Source: Odontesthes bonariensis
Taxonomy: Eukaryota; Chordata; Actinopteri; Atheriniformes; Atherinopsidae
Length of the DNA: 64,000 nt
Direction: 5' to 3'
Assembly (NCBI RefSeq): GCF_027942865.1
Contig: NC_134515.1
Span: 3,604,839-3,668,838 of the forward strand
In this document: positions 59,413-64,000 of the stretch, piece by piece
How the letters are laid out: each line of letters begins with the position of its first letter
How positions within the stretch are numbered: the first letter of the stretch is position 1
The notes under the pieces: generated by a model
Seen by the model: the letters and a program-made list of their open reading frames with translations, nothing else
Database searches by the model: none
Told to the model about the DNA's origin: nothing
Program-made: the position numbers and the translations under genes

Positions 59413-60080
59413 ACCGCCTTCTCCAGGAGTTCCGTCTGGATGACGGCCGCCTCCAGCGGCACCCCAGGCCCACCAGGACCCAGCCCGACGACCCGCTCGG
59501 GAGGACCGGCGCCGCGATCTCCCAAGCAGGCCACCAAACTGGGTCCCGGCGAGCCCGAAACACCGCTGGAAGCGGCCGCCACGGGAGGATCGGTGCCGCG
59601 ATCTCTCGGCGGGACGCCGGCTGCAGGCGCTCCGCAGCTGGGCCGCGGCTCCGTTTCAGCTGCGGGGCGCCTGTGGTTGGTGTCCTGCCGAGAGATCGCG
59701 GCGCCGGTCCTCCCGAGCGGGTCGTCGGGCTGGGTCCTGGTGGGCCTGGGGTGCCGCTGGAGGCGGCCGTCATCCAGACGGAACTCATGGAGGACCGGCG
59801 CCGCGATCTCTCGGCCCAGCTGCGGAGCGCCTGCAGCCGGCGTCCCGCCGAGAGATCACGACACCGATCCTCCCGTGGCGGCCGCTTCCAGCGGTGTTTC
59901 GGGCTCGCCGGGACCCAGTTTGGTGGCCTGCTCGGGAGGATCGGTGCCGTGATCTCTCGGCGGGACGCCGGCTGCAGGCGCCGGTCCTCCCAAGCGGGTC
60001 GTCGGGCTGGGTCCTGGTGGGCCTGGGGTGCCGCTGGAGGCGGCCGTCATCCAGACGCAACTCCTGGAGAAGGCGATGAA
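59413..60080. repeat. GC-rich nested inverted-repeat module
   Basis: Two families of inverted segments. 59413-59520 is repeated inverted at about 59696-59790 and 59990-60080. 59523-59645 is repeated inverted at 59811-59935. GC content is far above the surroundings, and both strands have long open frames rich in Pro, Gly, Arg and Ser that are a by-product of composition. The origin is unknown. Confidence 0.75.
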
Positions 60081-60336
60081 ATTATCCGAGCTGAATGCAC
60101 CACCGGATGATGTCACTGATCCAGACACGACGGCGTGTGCGTTTCAGACGAATCTCGGACTGCCACAGCAGGTACAAGGACGCGATCAGCCATGGATAGC
60201 CCCTTGAGCTATCCACTCATTTTTTACTCGCGCGAAAGAGGCGTTTGAGGCGATGGAATTTAATTTACACCTGCGGCAACGATCGCGCGATGAAGGCGGT
60301 GCGAATATTCGCATCGCGTTTGGTGTGAACGCACCG

Positions 60337-60660
60337 TAACGCTCACTAGTCCCTGGCCTCCCTCATTCCTCTAAAATCTCACCGTGCTGCACTTGAGGTG
60401 AAACCCTCTGTGAATTGTAAGAGCTCTTGTCTTGATATCAGTGGCTTCTTTCTCCTTCTTTGGTCAGGTTATTATACCAGTGAGGTGATGACTGGCAGGA
60501 CGTAGGTGTTGATGGCTCAGAATTTGTTCTTCCCATTCAGCTGACTCTTCGGGACCTGCCTTAGTCTTTGTAGCCACTTGGTTGTGACCACCGTCCTTGT
60601 GGCTTCCTCATGGCTGCCATTTTCCTGCGTGATCCCAAGGTATTCGTAGCTAGCGTTTAT
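60337..60660 (-). pseudogene. Rex6/R4-like LINE fragment (upstream half)
   Basis: The minus strand reads YEYLGITQENGSHEEA...TKWLQRLRQV..SQLNGKNK then AINTYVLPVI, the region after the RT core in Rex6/R4-type LINEs. Stops and frameshifts are present. Its continuation is at 58480-58255. Confidence 0.65.
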
Positions 60661-61463
60661 GTTTGTTCTTTATTTGCTCCAAATAGTGTATATAACAAAA
60701 CAAACAACTTTTGGATCTGACAGAACAACTCAAAAAGACATCTGCAGCACATTCTTTTAATAAGATACACAATTGCAAATAGATTGGTCTACCCAAGCTT
60801 TAATGACATGGCAGCGATATTAACAAATAAATGTACACACTCATATCATTAGTGGCCAACTGTATGAAAAAGTTGTGCATTATTTTGTCCTTTTTTTCCT
60901 TCCTGCTTTGCCTGGAGAAGCTCATTGCTTTCAGCCTGCTAGAAATATAAAATGGTAATTGGTCACTGAATGGCAGCTCCTCCTGTTTTACATGAACATG
61001 CAACATATCCAGAGTCAGAGAACCTGGTTTCTGATTTACTTTCTCACTTACTGAGCCACTGTTTTAGCATCCAAGTCAGATAACCCAACAATGCCCTGGT
61101 TATGTTGAGTGCTTCATTGCCATTTAAGTTAAAAATGTCATATTTTTGACAATGAGAATGACAGTGAGAATCCTTAGTTTTACTTTGTTTACACAAACCA
61201 AAGTACTGAAATTACTAAAACACAGAAAAGATGAACAGTTATTACATGTTATCCTGAGGGGAACACAAGCACCAAATTTGGTGGTTTACCTGAAACAATC
61301 CCATGGTGAAACTAAAACATTTCAAGGGCTCTTAAAAAAAGACTGCTGGTCTGCCGACATATTATCAACGAAATGAATGTGTACAAACTGTCAAAACAAT
61401 TTTGTATTGATTTTAGCAAACCAATCACCATTGGTTACTGATTTAACAGCTAATAGAGAGGGC
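60661..61463. other. No feature recognised
   Basis: AT-rich sequence. Short open stretches on both strands (for example minus 61006-60800) show no known motif. Confidence 0.6.
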
Positions 61464-61600
61464 CCATCCATCCATCCATCCATCCATCCATCCATCCATC
61501 CATCCATCCATCCATCCATCCATCCATCCATCCATCCATCCATCCATCCATCCATCCATCCATCCATCCATCCATCCATCCATCCATCCATCCATCCATC
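61464..61600. repeat. (CCAT)n microsatellite
   Basis: About 34 perfect CCAT units adjoining CATCTTCTACTTATCC, the position where several fish LINE families carry such a tail. Confidence 0.95.
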
Positions 61601-62690
61601 TTCTACTTATCCAAGATTGGGTCACTAAAGCAACAGGTTCAGGAGTGAAAGCCATACATCCCCCTACCCAGCAACCCTCTCCAGGTCCTCCTGAGGGATC
61701 CCAAAGCATTCTCAGGCCAGAAGATATATGTATACCCTAAAGCGAGTTCTCGGTCTGCCCCAGGGCCTCTTCTTAGTTGGACATCACCGGAAAACCTCCA
61801 AAGAGAAGTGACCACACCTCCGCTGACTCCATTCATTGCGAAGGAGTAGCGACTTTACTCCAAGCTCCTCCCCCTTTCTCTAAGGCTGAGCCTATTCACC
61901 CTCAGAAAGGAAACCAATTCATTCTTGTATCCGTGACCTTATTCTGTTAGTCACTACCCTACTATGGTCTTGTGACCATAAGTGAGGGTAGGAACAAAGA
62001 TGGACCAGTAAATTGAAGGCTTCACCTTCTGGCTCAGCTCATTACTGTTGATGAAGCCTCAACCGTCTGTCCATCTCAAGCTCCAACCTGCCTTCACTCA
62101 TGAACAAGATCCAGAGATACAGCCTTGAACCACTCTAGTGCAGCTGAAGGTCATGGCTACAACCCTGAGGTTCCCAAACCAGACAACTTCCTCTTCACAA
62201 CTACGCCTCAAGATCTTGCCCAAGAACAGGATCTGTGACAAGGGGCAGCCCTGTTGGAGTCCAACATGTCCCGTAAACGAGTTTGACTTCGTGCCAAGAA
62301 TGCAGACACAGTTCTTGCTTTTCCATGTCTAACAAACACTTGTAGACTGGATGGTCAAACTCCTATGATCCTCTCAGGTTCAAGAGGAGCAGTGTGGTTT
62401 TCGCCCAGGTCATTACTGAGGTTCGACAGTTGGTCGGGGCCCCCATTCCAACACCGTGGAGTAAACTTTCCTGGGGAGTAGGGTGATCCCCCTGTAGTTG
62501 GAACACACTCTTCAGTCTCCTTTCTTGAAAATGGGAACCACCACCCCGATCTGCCACTCCACAGGTGCTTTCCCAGATCTCCATGCGACACTGAAGAGGG
62601 ACTTTACAGCCCAACCATGTCTGTAGCCTTCAGCATCTCAGGGCAAATCTGGTCCACACATGGTGCTTTATAAACAGGAGGCTTAGTATA
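61601..62690 (-). mobile_element. Decayed RTE/Rex3-like LINE remnant
   Basis: The minus strand at 62600-62450 reads EWQIGVVVPIFKKGD then RVCSNYRGITLL after allowing a stop, a conserved RT block. The 3' end borders the CCAT microsatellite. Multiple frameshifts. Clade assignment is tentative. Confidence 0.6.
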
Positions 62691-62959
62691 AGGTTATGGT
62701 TAGTCGCTTTTTGGCATGGTGTGAGAAAAATCCCTACATCTTAAGAATAAACAAGACAAAGGAGGGGAGCATGGATTTTAGAATAATTAGGAGTAGGTTG
62801 GACAATATTTACATCCTCGGGAGAAGAAGAAGAAGTTGTAGCGTGCTCAGGACCTTGACAAGGGGAGGAGACCACTCAAACCCCTTTGTCTCCTTTTTAC
62901 CTCTTCCAAAAACAGACCAGCTAATTTACAACCTGAGAAGGCTTCAAGTAAACCTCTAT
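62691..62959 (+). pseudogene. LINE reverse transcriptase fragment
   Basis: The plus strand at 62696-62830 reads WCEKN...INKTKE...MDFRI, resembling the post-catalytic RT block of L2/CR1-type LINEs. It is then interrupted by the TIR element at 62960. Confidence 0.5.
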
Positions 62960-63687
62960 AGCCGCTTTCGGACTGTAGGAACCTTTGGCAGTTCTAATAA
63001 CCTTTTAATCCGCGGGGCCGTTTTCTCCCGTGTTCGGACATACAGGAACTCGGGGCTTTCTCCCTCAGTTCCTATAACTATTTAGCTCCTTCTCCGAGGT
63101 CGGGTCTTTTCATAGTTCTATAGAACTAATCTAACGGAGGTGTGTGGTGGTCGGTAGCTACGCCCCATGTCATGCTATCACAGCTGAAATGTTTCCTCAT
63201 AAGACACAGACACAACCGGCGGGTGTTAAATAAGTTAAACTTACACTGGTCTCATTTGTCTGCAGCGCTCTGCTCTCCTTTCTTCCTTCATGAAATAAAA
63301 AAAGTATCGTCTCCTGACTCTCTCTGTGAGCTTTTCCAGCCTCGATATTAGACGCCTGATGTGATTGTCCATGATTAATATCACCATCATGCAGACCATA
63401 AACACGGTGGCCTCCCCACTCTCCATATTAGCTTCTTGGTGGTGTTTTTTCTACTCTCCTTACTTTTACCGTTTTGTTTTGTGTTTGAATGTAGCGCTAA
63501 ACGGCTAACGGCTAACACGTCACTGAAGCAGACGGCTGCGCGCGGCGCATCAGTCCCTATCAGGTCCCGACTCATGTGCGAATGCAGACTGAAACAGTTC
63601 CGCTGGGGAAGGATAGTTATCAGAACGAAATTCGAGGAGGGTAGTTCTGATAACTACTTTCTTAGAACGGTCTGTCCGAAAGCGGCT
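62960..63687. mobile_element. TIR element with AGCCGCTTTCGGAC ends
   Basis: Inverted ends AGCCGCTTTCGGAC / GTCCGAAAGCGGCT flanked by TAT on both sides (62957-62959, 63688-63690). Sub-terminal GGCAGTTCTAATAAC and its inverse add support. There is no transposase. The 3-bp target suggests a PIF/Harbinger-type element. Confidence 0.7.
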
Positions 63688-63690
63688 TAT

Positions 63691-64000
63691 GTAAACATCT
63701 TTCTCTTTTATGAGGTTTATTTAAGATAAAGGTACCATCTGTGTGGCCCAAAGTGGCCTGCTGGGAATAAGCAAAGGCTCACCCCTGTTTACCAAAGCGG
63801 GGGAGAAACCATCTCAGGAGAAAATCAGCCCTTTGTTATCTATAAGGTGTAAATTAAAACCTGACACCTCCAAGGATGAAAGAATCCAGATACAAATTCC
63901 ACACTCTTGGAAAACAACCCAACTGGGTAACAAACCTTTGAGTTAAGATCACCTTGTATTTAAATCCTCCAGTAACCAAAAAACTTCATAACAAAGACGG
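63691..64000. other. No feature recognised at the right edge
   Basis: A 67-codon plus-strand open stretch (63743-63946) shows no known domain and may be part of another repeat cut by the window. Confidence 0.5.

Larger units (their letters stand above)
58484..60336. mobile_element. Harbinger-type TIR element inserted in Rex6-like LINE
   Basis: Ends CGGTGCGTTCACACC / GGTGTGAACGCACCG with 3-bp target duplication TAA. Removing it restores the LINE reading frame (LVSV|RATIQD). It holds a nested MITE (58532-59071) and a GC-rich nested palindrome (59413-60080). No intact transposase is seen. Confidence 0.8.

Noticed and set aside
59411..60128. Several long Pro/Gly/Arg-rich open frames on both strands
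   Set aside because: The high GC and inverted repeats remove stop codons on both strands; no domain supports a gene.
61377..61709. PSIH and WMDG repeat proteins
   Set aside because: Both are translations of the CCAT microsatellite.

Overview
The window looks like a piece of a teleost fish genome. It carries spliced genes for two innate-immune lectin families typical of fish: an L-rhamnose-binding lectin with two SUEL domains, and a ladderlectin / type II antifreeze-like C-type lectin. These sit among fish-type transposons (RLE-type, Rex6/R4-, L2- and CR1-like LINEs, Tc1, PIF/Harbinger, piggyBac, hAT, a tRNA-derived SINE and a solo LTR). No prokaryotic features, rRNA, genuine tRNA gene or CRISPR array is visible.

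The main architecture is a direct tandem duplication. Copy 1 (1 to about 29008, left end cut by the window) is repeated as copy 2 (30425 to about 58139). Each unit holds one rhamnose-binding lectin gene on the minus strand (RBL1 1840-10711; RBL2 32448-42442), a transposon-rich middle, and one C-type lectin gene on the plus strand (CTL1 24386-28717; CTL2 51683-57851). All four genes can be assembled from GT-AG exons into intact reading frames (248, 248, 167 and 164 aa). The two RBL copies differ by only 7 coding bases. The two CTLs share an identical signal-peptide exon and very similar introns, but their lectin-domain exons differ almost only by amino-acid replacements, including the sugar-binding motif (LPD in CTL1, QPT in CTL2).

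RBL intron 4 holds an old SINE and a broken RLE-type LINE that predate the duplication. The RBL-CTL interval holds piggyBac, Tc1, Harbinger, retroviral-integrase remnants, a 75-bp minisatellite and L2 LINEs. In copy 1 a further near-identical internal repeat (about 9445-13290 against 14267-18110) suggests later conversion or unequal crossing-over between piggyBac copies. Post-duplication insertions can be read from empty sites in the other copy: a piggyBac-like element in RBL2 intron 3, a Harbinger copy in CTL1 intron 4, a foldback element carrying a solo LTR and a hAT MITE in CTL2 intron 5, and Harbinger and hAT elements inside the copy 1 L2 LINE.

From 58140 to the end the sequence is outside the duplication. 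It holds Rex6/R4-like LINE remnants split by a 1.85-kb TIR element with a GC-rich nested palindrome, a (CCAT)n microsatellite, a decayed LINE and another TIR element. No host gene was recognised there.

As a functional reading, each unit is a two-lectin cassette of secreted pattern-recognition proteins. Duplication left the RBL unchanged while the CTL carbohydrate-recognition domain diversified. Function is inferred from family membership only.
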